A DNA stretch of 64,000 nt from assembly GCF_020360975.1 (NCBI RefSeq), contig NW_025408669.1, positions 2,046,001 to 2,110,000 of the forward strand, given 5' to 3'. Below are positions 11,055 to 21,558 of the stretch, piece by piece. Each line of letters starts with the position of its first letter. Position 1 is the stretch's first letter. The position numbers and the translations under genes were made by a program. The notes under the pieces were generated by a model. It ran no database searches and was not told the DNA's origin. It saw only the letters and a list, made by a program, of their open reading frames with translations. The DNA is from Hirsutella rhossiliensis (lineage: Eukaryota; Ascomycota; Sordariomycetes; Hypocreales; Ophiocordycipitaceae).

Positions 11055-13292
11055 ATGTCGGGCCCTACTCGCCAAACGCCCGACGGCCAGCAGCCGGGCC
11101 AAGGCATCTACGACATGGAGCTGCCCCTGAACCCCGACAGCCTTCGGCGCAACGCGCGCGCGCACGGGTTCAGCGACCAAGAGGCCGACGTCTTGGCGCA
11201 GCTGGCGCTGCAGAAGCTGCGCGAGGCCATGGCCAGCAGCAGGGAGGGCGAGCCCGTGACGGCGCTGCAGATTGTCGAGGCCATCAAGCAGCACGCCGCA
11301 GAGGAGGCCGAGCGGGAGCGGGAGCGAGAGCGGCAGGCTGTGCAGCGCGAGGTGGACCTCTTTGACGCCATGTGCGAGCAGGAGCTCGGGGGGGGCCTCG
11401 AGCGCGAGGACGGCGATTTCAAGGGCAAGGGCAAGCAAACATGCCCCGGAGCCGTTCAAGACGACTCAGCCGGCCCGAGCAGCAAGCGGTGCAAGTTCAC
11501 GGATGGCGGGCTGGAGGAATACTTTGGCCCAGGCGAGGATGCCTACGCCCTCTCTACCAACCAGGCCGATGCCAGCTTCAGCCTCAAGCATCACGGGATG
11601 GATCTCATCACCGCCCTCTGCCAGCGAGTCGAGCTCGCCGTCGAACTGGCCAAGCACCTCGGGCCCGAGGACCTTCTCAAGCTCTACAGCATGAGCCGGG
11701 CCTTTCACGACTCCCTCGACGGCCACCTGCTGTCGTCGATCCGTCAGATCCTTGCCCACAGGGCAGCCGAGGCCGGCAAGATCTTCCAGTTCAAGCTCTA
11801 CCGCCGCCTCCTCGTGCCCGACCCGGCCGGCCGCACCTGGGAAGAGCAGCTCGGCACGCAGTCACCCGGCAGTCCGAGCGGCCGCAGCAACAAGCGCGAG
11901 GTGCGTTCCGTGCCCGGGCTCAGGTATCTGCAGCTCGTCCTGGTGCGGGACCGCTGCTGCAGGGACATACTCGCCGTCTTGGCCCGGCACGGCCACCGCA
12001 TGCCGCCGGGCATGTACAAGACGCTGCTGCGCATGTGGCTCCTCATGGACGTGTCGACGTCGCACCAGCGAAGGGCGCTGCTGCGCAACCAGGAGCTGTG
12101 GACCGACGTGGACCTCTACAACGCCCAGCTTTTCATCGTCAAGCTCGGCATGCACTTCAACGACCCCATCTACGGCCCGCTCACCTTCGACATCCCGAGC
12201 CTCATCCTCGGCCAAAAGGGGCTCTACTTTCTGTGGCAGGTCCTGATGCGTAAAAGGTTCACCACGCCCGAAGATATCCTCGACGCCAAGGTCCGCTACG
12301 ACTTTGAAATCCCGCAGGACGGCGGCGGACACGATTTCTTCGACCTGAAGGTCTACGGCGTTCCCTTTTGCGAGGTCGGCATCGGGCACATGGAGGGCTG
12401 GGGCAGGGGCCGCCGCCACCTGATGCGCCCCGACGAGCTCGTCCCCTACGAGGCCGTCGTCCGGGGCCTGGAGCTGGACGAGCACCTCATGCACATGATG
12501 ACCTGGGGGTACTTTGACTGGCACACGGGCGAGAACCTGGTCCCCACCGAGGATGAGATGTACATCTCGGACGAGGAGCGCGTCCTCGCCCACATGGACA
12601 CGAGCCACCTGTGGCAGAGAAAGCACGCCTTGAAGAAGCGCTGGGACACGCTCACCCCAGAGCAGCAGCGCAAGATCAGAGCCGACGACGAGGACGACGC
12701 CCTCCGCGCACTGGCCTGGGCCTCGGACCCACCCAGCGACACCGACGCCGAAGGCGAGGACAAGCCGCCCACGCTCGACGACGAGATCACCCGCGGCTTC
12801 ATCATCCCCCCACAGAAACCCCGCGTCTCAGGCCCCCCCAAGCCCCCTTCCTTTGCAGGCACGATGGCGGCCTGGGCCGAGCTCGGCACCCAGGTCCTGC
12901 TGAGCCTCCCCGTCGAGCTTCAGGGCGACCAGCTCTTGCGTGCAGAGGCGATGCACAACTACCGAGCCCCCAGCGAGGAGCCGGCCGCCGCCTGGGACTG
13001 GGAGGCTTGGCTGGAGCAGGAGGGGCAAGGCTGCGAGGTGGATGCGGCCGAGGCGTTGGACGACGGCGACATGTCATCGTCGGGCGAGACGGAGGAGGAT
13101 GCGTACATGGCGGGAGACGAGGACGACTTTGACTCGGGGAGCGAGCGGGACGAAAACGACGACGACGTTGACGACGCTGGACAGCACGAGGTCGAGGGCA
13201 TTTGGAATGAAGCGGATCTCGAGAAGTACATCGAGGACTTCTTCGACCAAGTGGTGATTGAGGACAGTGTTGATCAGGGGCACTGCGGCTGA
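11055..13292 (+). CDS. Uncharacterised intronless 745-aa protein with F-box-like segment
   Basis: I do not recognise a characterised family. It is one long exon. An N-terminal helical segment (residues 28-62, QEADVLAQLALQKLREAM) resembles a small three-helix bundle. It is followed by a charged run (ERERERERQAVQREVD, about 84-100). A segment at about 178-240 (VELAVELAKHLGPEDLLKLYSMSRAFHDS) has the pattern of an F-box or other LxxLP-type helical motif. The central 240-480 region is well ordered and rich in Trp and Leu. The C-terminal ~100 residues are acidic (DEDDFDSGSERDENDDD). The composition suggests a nuclear or cytosolic protein with no membrane helix. The F-box reading is inference only; the reading frame itself is secure from length and codon use. 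Confidence 0.85.
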   Translation: MSGPTRQTPDGQQPGQGIYDMELPLNPDSLRRNARAHGFSDQEADVLAQLALQKLREAMASSREGEPVTALQIVEAIKQHAAEEAERERERERQAVQREVDLFDAMCEQELGGGLEREDGDFKGKGKQTCPGAVQDDSAGPSSKRCKFTDGGLEEYFGPGEDAYALSTNQADASFSLKHHGMDLITALCQRVELAVELAKHLGPEDLLKLYSMSRAFHDSLDGHLLSSIRQILAHRAAEAGKIFQFKLYRRLLVPDPAGRTWEEQLGTQSPGSPSGRSNKREVRSVPGLRYLQLVLVRDRCCRDILAVLARHGHRMPPGMYKTLLRMWLLMDVSTSHQRRALLRNQELWTDVDLYNAQLFIVKLGMHFNDPIYGPLTFDIPSLILGQKGLYFLWQVLMRKRFTTPEDILDAKVRYDFEIPQDGGGHDFFDLKVYGVPFCEVGIGHMEGWGRGRRHLMRPDELVPYEAVVRGLELDEHLMHMMTWGYFDWHTGENLVPTEDEMYISDEERVLAHMDTSHLWQRKHALKKRWDTLTPEQQRKIRADDEDDALRALAWASDPPSDTDAEGEDKPPTLDDEITRGFIIPPQKPRVSGPPKPPSFAGTMAAWAELGTQVLLSLPVELQGDQLLRAEAMHNYRAPSEEPAAAWDWEAWLEQEGQGCEVDAAEALDDGDMSSSGETEEDAYMAGDEDDFDSGSERDENDDDVDDAGQHEVEGIWNEADLEKYIEDFFDQVVIEDSVDQGHCG

Positions 13293-14504
13293 AGTGTCGA
13301 CGCAGAGCGACGGCCACGACCAACACCTTTCGCTCGACGGCGCTTTCAAAGTCCAGAACCTAGAATACAGGAAGTCAATTAGTTCTGCACAGGCAGATAG
13401 CAAGATGCTGCGAAGATATCCCACGCCAGATATGGACCCCTGGATCCGAAGCTCTAGACGACTCTCTCTCCCTTCGCCGGTCCATGCAGCTCTCTCCACC
13501 AGCCGTGTCAGACGCAGTGTCAATACTTTTCAAATTCAACCTGTATCTCAGCTCCATACCAGTCTCCTCTTCCCGCTTCCAAGCCCTCCTTCCCCCACCC
13601 CAAGTGGTCTCTTTCTCGCTGAAAGAGCACTCATTAAAGACCAGGAAGGGACAAGAGACAGACAAGTCGCCCCGACCATCCAGCAGCCAGCCAGGCAAGC
13701 AATTCAATGGCCCCAAGAGGCCCCCGACTCCTAGCCAGCTTTTCCCGTGCCCTCCTCTCCGATCCAACCCAACTCCCCAGTCCAGTCCACAGAGAACCTG
13801 AAAAGCCCGGAAACATGGCCCAAGCCAAACCGCGTTGTCAAAGACCAAAGCACAGATAAAAGGAGTGACAGCAAAAAAAACAATGCGGCGGGTGCAGAAT
13901 GCCCGAAATCCTTGGGTTGTGACTGAAGACGCAGACGCCAGGAGCTGAATATTTGAGTCGCTCACCGAGGCCAAAGAAACACCCCTTACACTCCCTTTCG
14001 CTATGCACCCCTCCCGGGACAACAAAAGGTTTCCAGCAGTTCCACGCCCAAGCACCTCCCACAGCAGTCGGTTTGCATCATCTGAGCGGCGCAGATGCAG
14101 GGCCGCCCCCCACGAAAGAAATAGCAGATGCCTAGCAAAAAGCCTGTGCCGAAGACTCGTCGAACCGGAACAGCCGTGGTATAGTCACTTTTGTCTTCCA
14201 GCCCTCAAATTTCAACACATGCCTCCTGAAATACGAAAAGTGCCCGACACTCCCGTCCTGGTCCTGGAAATCAAACTCGCACCGATGCTCCCCCCCTTCT
14301 GCTCCCCGTTGAAACAGCAAACTAAGTCCAGAAGATTTTTGCCAAGGCCAAGTGCTCTATGTTCATTCCAAAGTCGCTCCGTTGTGCAAGGACGAAAGAC
14401 GACGCGGGAAAGATGCGCAACCGCAGAGGTGACGACGCTATCCGAGTGGGTGGCATTCCGTGCACAGCGACGCGTTTAGCTGTGCTTTGCTACCACGTCA
14501 CGGC
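13293..14504. other. 1.2-kb convergent intergenic region
   Basis: It lies between two stop codons (745-aa protein gene on +, NRP1 on -), so it should contain both 3' UTRs and terminators. Open frames here are short and lack family-like sequence. I see no structured RNA or mobile sequence. Confidence 0.5.
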
Positions 14505-16755
14505 CTAGGCGGGCGATTTGCTCGGAGGAGCACCTCCACCGTTCTGACGACCGTCGCCGCCCCCAACGCTAAGACCGCTGATGCCGCTAGAGAGGAAGGC
14601 AAAGGGGTCGTTTTCGCCATTGTTATTGCCGCCGTAAAAGTTGTTCGATGGAACGGGGCCCGCGGAAGCCGGACCATTAGTCGCCGACTGGAAAGCGGCC
14701 TCGGCAGCCCTGCTATCGAATGGCCCTGCAGCGTGGGACCCGGGAGCGGCTCCAAAGCCTTGATTGTTGAGGGAGCTGGGATAGTTTCCGGCGCCGCCAC
14801 CAAGACCGGATGGCAGAAAGTGGCTTGGCGGTCCTCCAAAGTGCTGGTTATAGCCCCCACCGGATGCAAACGAGTTGCCAGAGCCAAAGGGCCCGGGGCC
14901 CGGGGTCCCAGCCATGGATCCCTGGCTCATACTGTACTGCGAGGAATTATCCATTGGAGACGGGTATCCCGAGTCGGCCACGACAGCGGCTCCGGCACGG
15001 CTTGCTCCACAGCGAAGGCAGCACACATTCTTGGCGAAGTTGTGGTAGCCGCAGACCTCGTTCCCGCACTTCCAGTCGCCGGCGCGGAAGGGAACAACGC
15101 CGCCTCCACCCATGCGACCGCCGTGGCCCATGGGACCGTGGTGTCCGCCACCATGGGGGGGGGGAGGCATCATGGTCGGCGGGCCGTAGTTGTAGCCATA
15201 TCCGCCGCCGCCGCCGCCACCGCCACCTCCACCCATTTCAGCCGCAGGGCCGGGACCCATGGCCGGGAAGGAGCAACGGAAGCATGCGGTTCGGCGCTGG
15301 AAGTTGGAAAAGCCGCACGAGGGGCAGGTCCAGTCACCGGGTCGAGGACGATTCTTGCTCGGAGGGAACGGCGTCAAGATGTCCTGGGCGCGGTCCAGGA
15401 CACGGCTGGACGAGGGAGATACCTCAATGGCCTTTTCGTTCAGTGCACGCCCGTTCATGCACAGGCTCTCGGCAGCCTGGAGGAGATCAGCAGCTATCCT
15501 TGGCTCGGTGAGGTGCTCAGGAGGTAAGGCAAAGGACTGGGACCCTTGTACCACCGAAAAGGGGAAAAGGGGGGAGGGGGGAGACGCATTGGCTTACCTC
15601 TTCATGGGACGAGAACACCGCAAAGCCGGTACCAGTGGGCTTATGCTGTTCCGGAGTACGTAGTGTCCAAAAGGCGATTGGACGCCCACCAAACTGGGTG
15701 AACCAGCTTTCAAGCTCCGATTGGGTGGTGTCGTGCGGGAGGCCAGACATGTGAAGAACCTTACTCCTCTCAGATAGAAACGCTCGCACGTCAGCCCTGG
15801 CATCCATCGGCCTGGTCAACACATCCGGATGCTCCTGGGGAGGCTGTGATTTCCGGATCAGGCCGCGAAGAACACGGGCAAGAGTGATAGCTTCCTCCAT
15901 GGCGCGGCGCGGCGAAGCAGGTGCGAGAGCCTGCAGGTGGAACGGGAGATTATGCTTGATCGGAGCACTCGACTGTACCGGCTCGACCTCGAGGGCGGCG
16001 CAGATGTTGGACAGCATCGAAGGCCCAAATGGCAGGGATTCGGGATGATGCTGCTGCCATCGCTGATACTCGGTTCGCAAGTCAAAGGTACGCGAGTGCT
16101 GCAGATAGGGAGGGAGCACGACGGCCTTGTCACGAGCTTCTCGGGGTAGTTGTACACGAAGATCCCAAGCATCGAGAGTGACGAAGACGAAATCGAGGTT
16201 CTTGGAAGTCAGATACTCGGTAGCAAACGTGTCGAATCGAGAAATGGCGTCTCTAAAGGTACCGGCGTTCCGAACATGTTCCCAGGTCAGGGTGGTCAGG
16301 CTTGCTAAGAAAAAGTTTTATGATAAGCCGCGGGTTGTTCGCCACGCATGTGCTTGTCTGCCAGCCCCGATGTGCACGGAAAACTCAATGACTGAAACTT
16401 GAGGCGCGAGGGCAACGCGAAACGGCACGGGGCGCCGAAGGCGAAAGGGGGTCGGGGCGTCAGGTCACTTACTGCAAAGCGGAGTAATCGGAGTGTTGAC
16501 TGGCTTGACAAGAACACTCTCGTGGGTGATCTATTGGGTTGAAGACACGGGGTCAGCAGGAAACGGGGGGAGAAAGCAAGGGTGGGCGCGATATGGACCA
16601 CTCACCTCCTCTAGCGAGTTGGCGTCGAGAAGAATCCATCCAAGCTCAATGACCTCGGCGGAATCCTTGGTGACGTAGACACCGTGTTCATCGCAAGTCG
16701 TGGCCACATGGATGACAACGTAGCGGTCGATATTGAGCTGTGGCTGCGAAGACAT
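14505..16755 (-). CDS. NRP1: Nrp1/ARP-type RNA-binding protein: exonuclease fold, RRM, two RanBP2 zinc fingers
   Basis: It resembles yeast Nrp1 and fungal asparagine-rich (ARP) proteins, cytoplasmic RNA-binding proteins linked to stress granules. Minus-strand exons are 16755-16606, 16530-16473, 16304-15598 and 15476-14505, encoding 628 aa. Residues 10-215 match an RNase T/ERI-1-like fold, but the DxE motif is replaced (VVIHVATTCDEHG), and the late His/Asp motif is not visible. An RRM at about 245-325 has FLSERSKVLHMSGLP as RNP2 and TGTGFAVFSSHEE as RNP1. RanBP2 fingers are GDWTCPSCGFSNFQRRTACFRCSF-like (C-x2-C-x10-C-x2-C) and GDWKCGNEVCGYHNFAKNVCC-like, separated by a Gly/His/Pro-rich linker. 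The C-terminus is low-complexity Gly/Asn/Ser. It probably binds RNA without cutting it. Confidence 0.9.
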
Positions 16756-19598
16756 GATGGGGGCGGGCGGCTTCGGGACCGGCTCGACAGCACGGGAGTG
16801 TCGACGCGGAAAGCTCGCTGGCGAGTCGGGCAGTCTCCTAGAAGAGCTTCAGGAGGCAAGGGGCAAGAAGCTGCGACCCGGCCGGCTCAAGGTGTGCGGG
16901 ATCGAGATTGGCAGAGATGGCGGCCTCGAAGCTCTAGGTCTTGCAGAGCAAAAAGAGTCGCAGACCGGAGCTGGGGAATCAGACAGGCCGAAGGCGAAAG
17001 TGAAAGGGGTAGAGAGGATGGAAAAGGCAAGCTCCGAATGGCGAGCGAAGGAGAGATCGGCTGCGCCCAGCCAGAAATGCGCAAGGGGCCCTCGGGATCA
17101 AGCTGAGGTTGAGGTAGGATGGGGCTTGAAAATGAGGGAACGGGGGTGCAAGGAGGAGGCTGCCAGCTGGAGGGTTGCGTGGAAATTTGGCGGCCCGTGG
17201 CGGAGTTTCCACCAAGCCAGCCGAACGGGCTCGGTTCGGTTGGGCCCAGCAGGCATGCTGTCAGCTGTTTGGCTGACCCTGACCCTCTGCAGCGGCGCGG
17301 CGGGAGCGCTGTAATTCACGGCTAGGTACTAATTACGGGGCCATCGTCTCCTTTTTCTCACAGTGCCTGCGAAGTCCTGTACCTACCCCTACCAACGCAC
17401 CAGTCACACGGGTTCTGTCGCGCATTCGCCGTACCTGGTGCCGTCATGCCGTGTGTTTGGTCAATGCTGGTTGAGCTGCGAATCAAAGGGGGCCACCATT
17501 TTCTTTTCTCTTCCTCTTCAGAGAGCAGGCCGGGGAGGATGAAATAGTTGTGTAAGCTGTCTTCCGAGCTCCAACACTGTGCCTGCCTGATGGGGGACCT
17601 TATTATTATTCATCACGGATGTACCGCGCCAGCTCTTTCTTTGCTCTCGGGAGCTGGATTCACAGCAAGAGGATGAAGCCATTCCTCCCGGGAGGAAGTG
17701 CAACAATGATTGACATGTTGCTCCCCGGAGCTATGCTTTGGCTTTTTTTGTATAAAAAGTGTATATAAAATCCACGCAGCAACGGACAGTCGTTGACTCT
17801 ACCGCGACTTCTTGCCTAGCGCCGCCTCCACAGCTGGTTATTTACGGAGTAGGTACAGATACGGACAAGGTTGCTCCAAGCCGTGCCCTATTACCGGTAC
17901 GACGAGGGCTTTGCGACTCCGCGGCTGCTGATTCATCAGCTGCTGTCGGCAGCGCTAGCGGCTCCCGGAAGCTGACCCGGGGCATTGAGCGTCTGTGACT
18001 GCGACTTTGGAATTGGAAAAGGGGAAGCAAGTTCATGGATGAGGGCAATACCACGTGTTGGGCACGTCGAGTGTCGCCTGTAACCGCGTCTCACGGTGCG
18101 AACTGTCGTGGCACTAAGGCGTCATAACGGGAAAGCGCCTTTTTTGGTGACAGTGCCGAGTGCGAAACACCGAGCTTTGACACTCTCCGTGCCCATAATT
18201 GGCTTGCTTGGGTACCCTCAAAGTCTATGGAAAGCCGGCACGATTTGGTGGCCTGACTAATTATATGCAGCTACCGACTTGGCTCGCGCCTGTGAGATTT
18301 AGCATGGGTCCCTTATCGGGGCTCACGTATCACGTTAAAGAAGCTACAAACAGCATTCAATGCCAGTTGCCCCTTCGGAGGTGCCTCCACTCTTGGTGAC
18401 ATATCAAAGCGTTGCCAGCACCGAGTCGTTGTCGGGGCATTGAGGTGCTGATAAGTCTCGCCCTTCATCTTTGCTGCAGCTCCTCGCATTCAGCCACCGC
18501 GCCTCGTCCGTTCCGTACCCGTGGGCAAAGGGAGGGAAGCATCCTGTGCTGCGATGCTAGTGGCCCATGCCACCGGGATTGGTGAATTCACCAAATTCTG
18601 CTGGGCTTTTCGCGAGTACTGTACTTTTTGACCCCCCTTGGCCGGCCTTGAGCTGGGTTTACTGACGCATCGGAGAGCGCCCCGTTGCTGGGCGAGGCAT
18701 GGTATGATGGGGCATCGGCATTGGCCTCGAAGCATGATGTAGTGGCAATGCAGTTGAGTGTGACTCCATTTGCGTTATCGGTCAAGGGTGCGAGGCTGAG
18801 TGTTTCTAGTTTTTTCATACTCTCGCCCGTCATGCCCTGACAAGGGCCTGCTGTGCACCAAAGGAAGACCTACCTGACCACGTATTACGCGTACCATGGA
18901 TGGCAATGACTTTTGTCCCCTTCTCCTTCCTCTTGACAGAGTTGTCTTGAAGCCCTCGACCTGGAGCTGAGACTGTTGGACTGGCTTTTACCATTCGGTA
19001 TTGATGGGGTTCCGTCGGTTCGTCTCCAAGTTTACGCAGACCAAAACTGTGTGAGTACGAAGTGTTCAGAGCATGGAGGGCTGCTTAGAGGACGAACATG
19101 TGTGCCTTACGTCATTCAGCGCACTCGGTAGGGCCACTGCTCGGAACTGTGTGCCACTGCTGCCCGTAACTTAGAGGGCACGTCAGGTACGCGTCACGTC
19201 ATCATCCCACTGCCTGCGAATGCGGTTGCCTAGGGCCCCCCTCAGCCGGTTAGGTAGATACATGCCTCACCCATGAGTGCCGAGAACAAAAGGCATGTAT
19301 CACAGTAGCTAGCAAACGGCCCGAGGCTCCTTGCCTAGCATGACCTGTTTCTATTACCTACTGTACGTCGATGGAACCCAGCTGCTCCCCGCCCTTCATA
19401 ACGCAATACTCTCCAACTACACACTCGGTGATCTCCGACCAACCGTCGCATCCCTTTCAACCAGCACTATTGAATATCTCGTGGACTTCGCCGTGAGCCA
19501 AGAGCCACAATCGCACTCGCTCACCAAGCAGATCGTGCCCGCGATCGACACCAACTCGACCACCCCAGACTGAATCGCGATCCGCTTGAGCCGCCACC
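16756..19598. other. 2.8-kb divergent intergenic region between NRP1 and the PMP3-family gene
   Basis: I found no convincing gene here. Open frames are short and compositionally random. Bases 17748-17770 hold an AT-rich TATA-like run (tataaaaagtgtatataaaa) that could be a core promoter of an unannotated transcript. From about 17300 on, the sequence is more AT-rich than the coding parts. ACGCGT occurs near 18886 and 19189 with no obvious partner. Confidence 0.45.
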
Positions 19599-19994
19599 AT
19601 GGGCGTCGCCTCCGCTGTTCTCATTGTCATCCTCACCATCTTCTGTAGGTTTTCGTCACGGTATGGACGCAACCTTTGTCGCTAACGTGTCTCGCAGTCC
19701 CTCCGCTGGGCGTTTGGGCGGTGGCAGGATGTGGGATGGGTATGTGGGCCTTGAGCCAGACCCGGACGGTAGTCTGCTGACGTGCCGGTAGACCTCTTCA
19801 TCAACATCTGCCTGACGGTCCTGGGCTACCTACCTGGCCATATCCATGCGTTCTACATCGAGTACGTCTACTACGACCGCCGCGAGCAGGCCCACGAGGG
19901 ACGCTTCCCAACCGGCCCAGCTCCTGGGGTCTATTCGGACAATGTCCAGACTGGGGGTCAAGGCTACGGCACGATTGCTCAGCCTACCGGCTAG
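19599..19994 (+). CDS. PMP3/RCI2-family small plasma-membrane proteolipid
   Basis: Exons 19599-19644, 19698-19739 and 19792-19994 give a 96-aa protein with two membrane helices. Helix 1 (about 5-28) carries the family signature FFPPLGVWAVAGCGMD. Helix 2 (about 31-50, FINICLTVLGYLPGHIHAFYIE) carries the LGYxPG motif. The remaining ~45 residues form a cytosolic tail rich in Tyr, Gly and Pro, longer than in yeast Pmp3 and more like the Sna2/Sna4 variants. The family modulates membrane potential and salt tolerance. The middle exon is only 42 nt; all introns are GT-AG. The ATG is in a good Kozak-like context (gccaccATGg). The exact paralog (PMP3 versus SNA) is undecided. Confidence 0.93.
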
Positions 19995-21558
19995 AGGCAT
20001 GTGAGAGGATATGAGTAGGGAGCCTTGAGCGGACAAGGTGGTCATAATTGTTGGGAGCTTGCCTTAAGGAAGCTTGTTTTTAAATGTGGTCCGAGGAGTC
20101 GAGGGCATGCTGGTTTTATCCATTCTTGTCGTTCACACGACGTTAATGGTGTTTTGTCGGTCTCTGGCAAGAGTGTAAGGAGGGGTTCGCCGAGCAATAG
20201 TTATTGTTTCCACGGTTGAGTCTTTTGATATTTACGTCGACCCTCTAATATGGAAGCCAGCCGAGGCGCAGGTTCAAACCACTTTCATGCGGGGTCCCAT
20301 TAATTTGGTTGACGAGTGACGTGCGAGCAACATATTTTGTTTGTCAGGCCACAGAGAGCGACTGGTAGTCGTGAAAGGGCGAGTGATGCGCCCAGGTGCT
20401 CACCGCAGGATAACTCGATGGGCGCAAGTCTCAATCGATCCGCACTGGGGCTCAAAGCCGCGGCTCCCGTATGCCTTTTTATCGCGAGACATGGTCTCGG
20501 TGTGGAGGGGTCGTGGAGGACAGGCACAAGTACGTGCTCCTCTTCGCGCACGGCCATGGACCGGCGCAAGAACTGGCACGCGCCACGTCTCCCGCGCCAA
20601 ACTCGCTGGCAACTCGTGGACGTTGATTGTCCAACCATTCGGGCGAGCCATCGTCTCGTCTCTCGACTAAGCTAGGCACGCTGTCTCGCCCGTCGTCCAA
20701 GGCACCGAAGTATCCCGCTGACCCCGCCATGAGGAAGCCAATCAGTGACTCACACGCCTGTGGTGGGGCTCGAGGTGCGCTCTGAGTGAGCGCTCGGGCG
20801 CGAAGCCGTGTAGAGGGTGACTCTGACACCGTATGGGTCTCTGTCTCAGCAGTGCCGATCTAGCCATGCCTGGCTAGCTAGCGGCCTCTCTGGCGGCAAT
20901 CTGCTTGAAGATGCAATAGTCGAGAAGGCCAGCCGTCTAGGCCGCGACAGTGCGGGATTCACAAAAAGGTCGACGACTCTCAAGGACTCATGCAGTTCGC
21001 AAAGTGTCGGCCGTTTATCACCCCCTCTCCAGCATCCTCTAGCATGCGTTGTGCCTCGCTGCACGCACGCACGCAGTAGCACATTGTACATGCGAATAGT
21101 GTCCTACGGAATCTGCACGCCCGCATCTCCTTCGTCCACCGACACGTCCCCTCTCCTCCCGGCCCCCTTGCCAGTTACCAAAGCCTACCCTTTCGGCGAC
21201 AGCCACGACACCTCTCATGCAGCCACGGCCACGTTTCAATCACCGCCCAGTCGTGTCCCTTGCTCCTCTCGCCTCTCGCCTCTCACCTCTCGCCTCTCTC
21301 ATCTCCTTCTCTCCAACCCCAACCGCTCGCTGCAGACCGACTGCTTCTCGACCGTCGTGTCTCTCGTCCAAGCATCCTGCTGCTTACGCACCTCCCCCTC
21401 CCGTCTTTCCGTTGGAACTCTGTCTACGCCCCGTCGTGGGCGTAGCCCTCGGCACAGTGCACTCGACTGACACTGGACAACTGATGGGCATGCAATCGGC
21501 ATCCCTGTGAACCACGACGAACACGTCTTGTCAGTCGGCCACTCCCGAGCCGCTCTCT
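19995..21558. other. 1.56-kb intergenic region
   Basis: It holds the 3' UTR of the PMP3-family gene and the promoter/leader of the downstream Ser-rich protein gene. A pyrimidine-rich stretch with repeated CCTCTCGCCTCTC units lies at about 21256-21300, as often seen near fungal transcription starts. Overlapping open frames on both strands look non-coding. A B-box-like GGTTCAAACC near 20271 has no matching tRNA fold. Confidence 0.45.

Noticed and set aside
20260..20300. Possible tRNA at GGTTCAAACC
   Set aside because: No A box at the right distance and no complementary acceptor stems.
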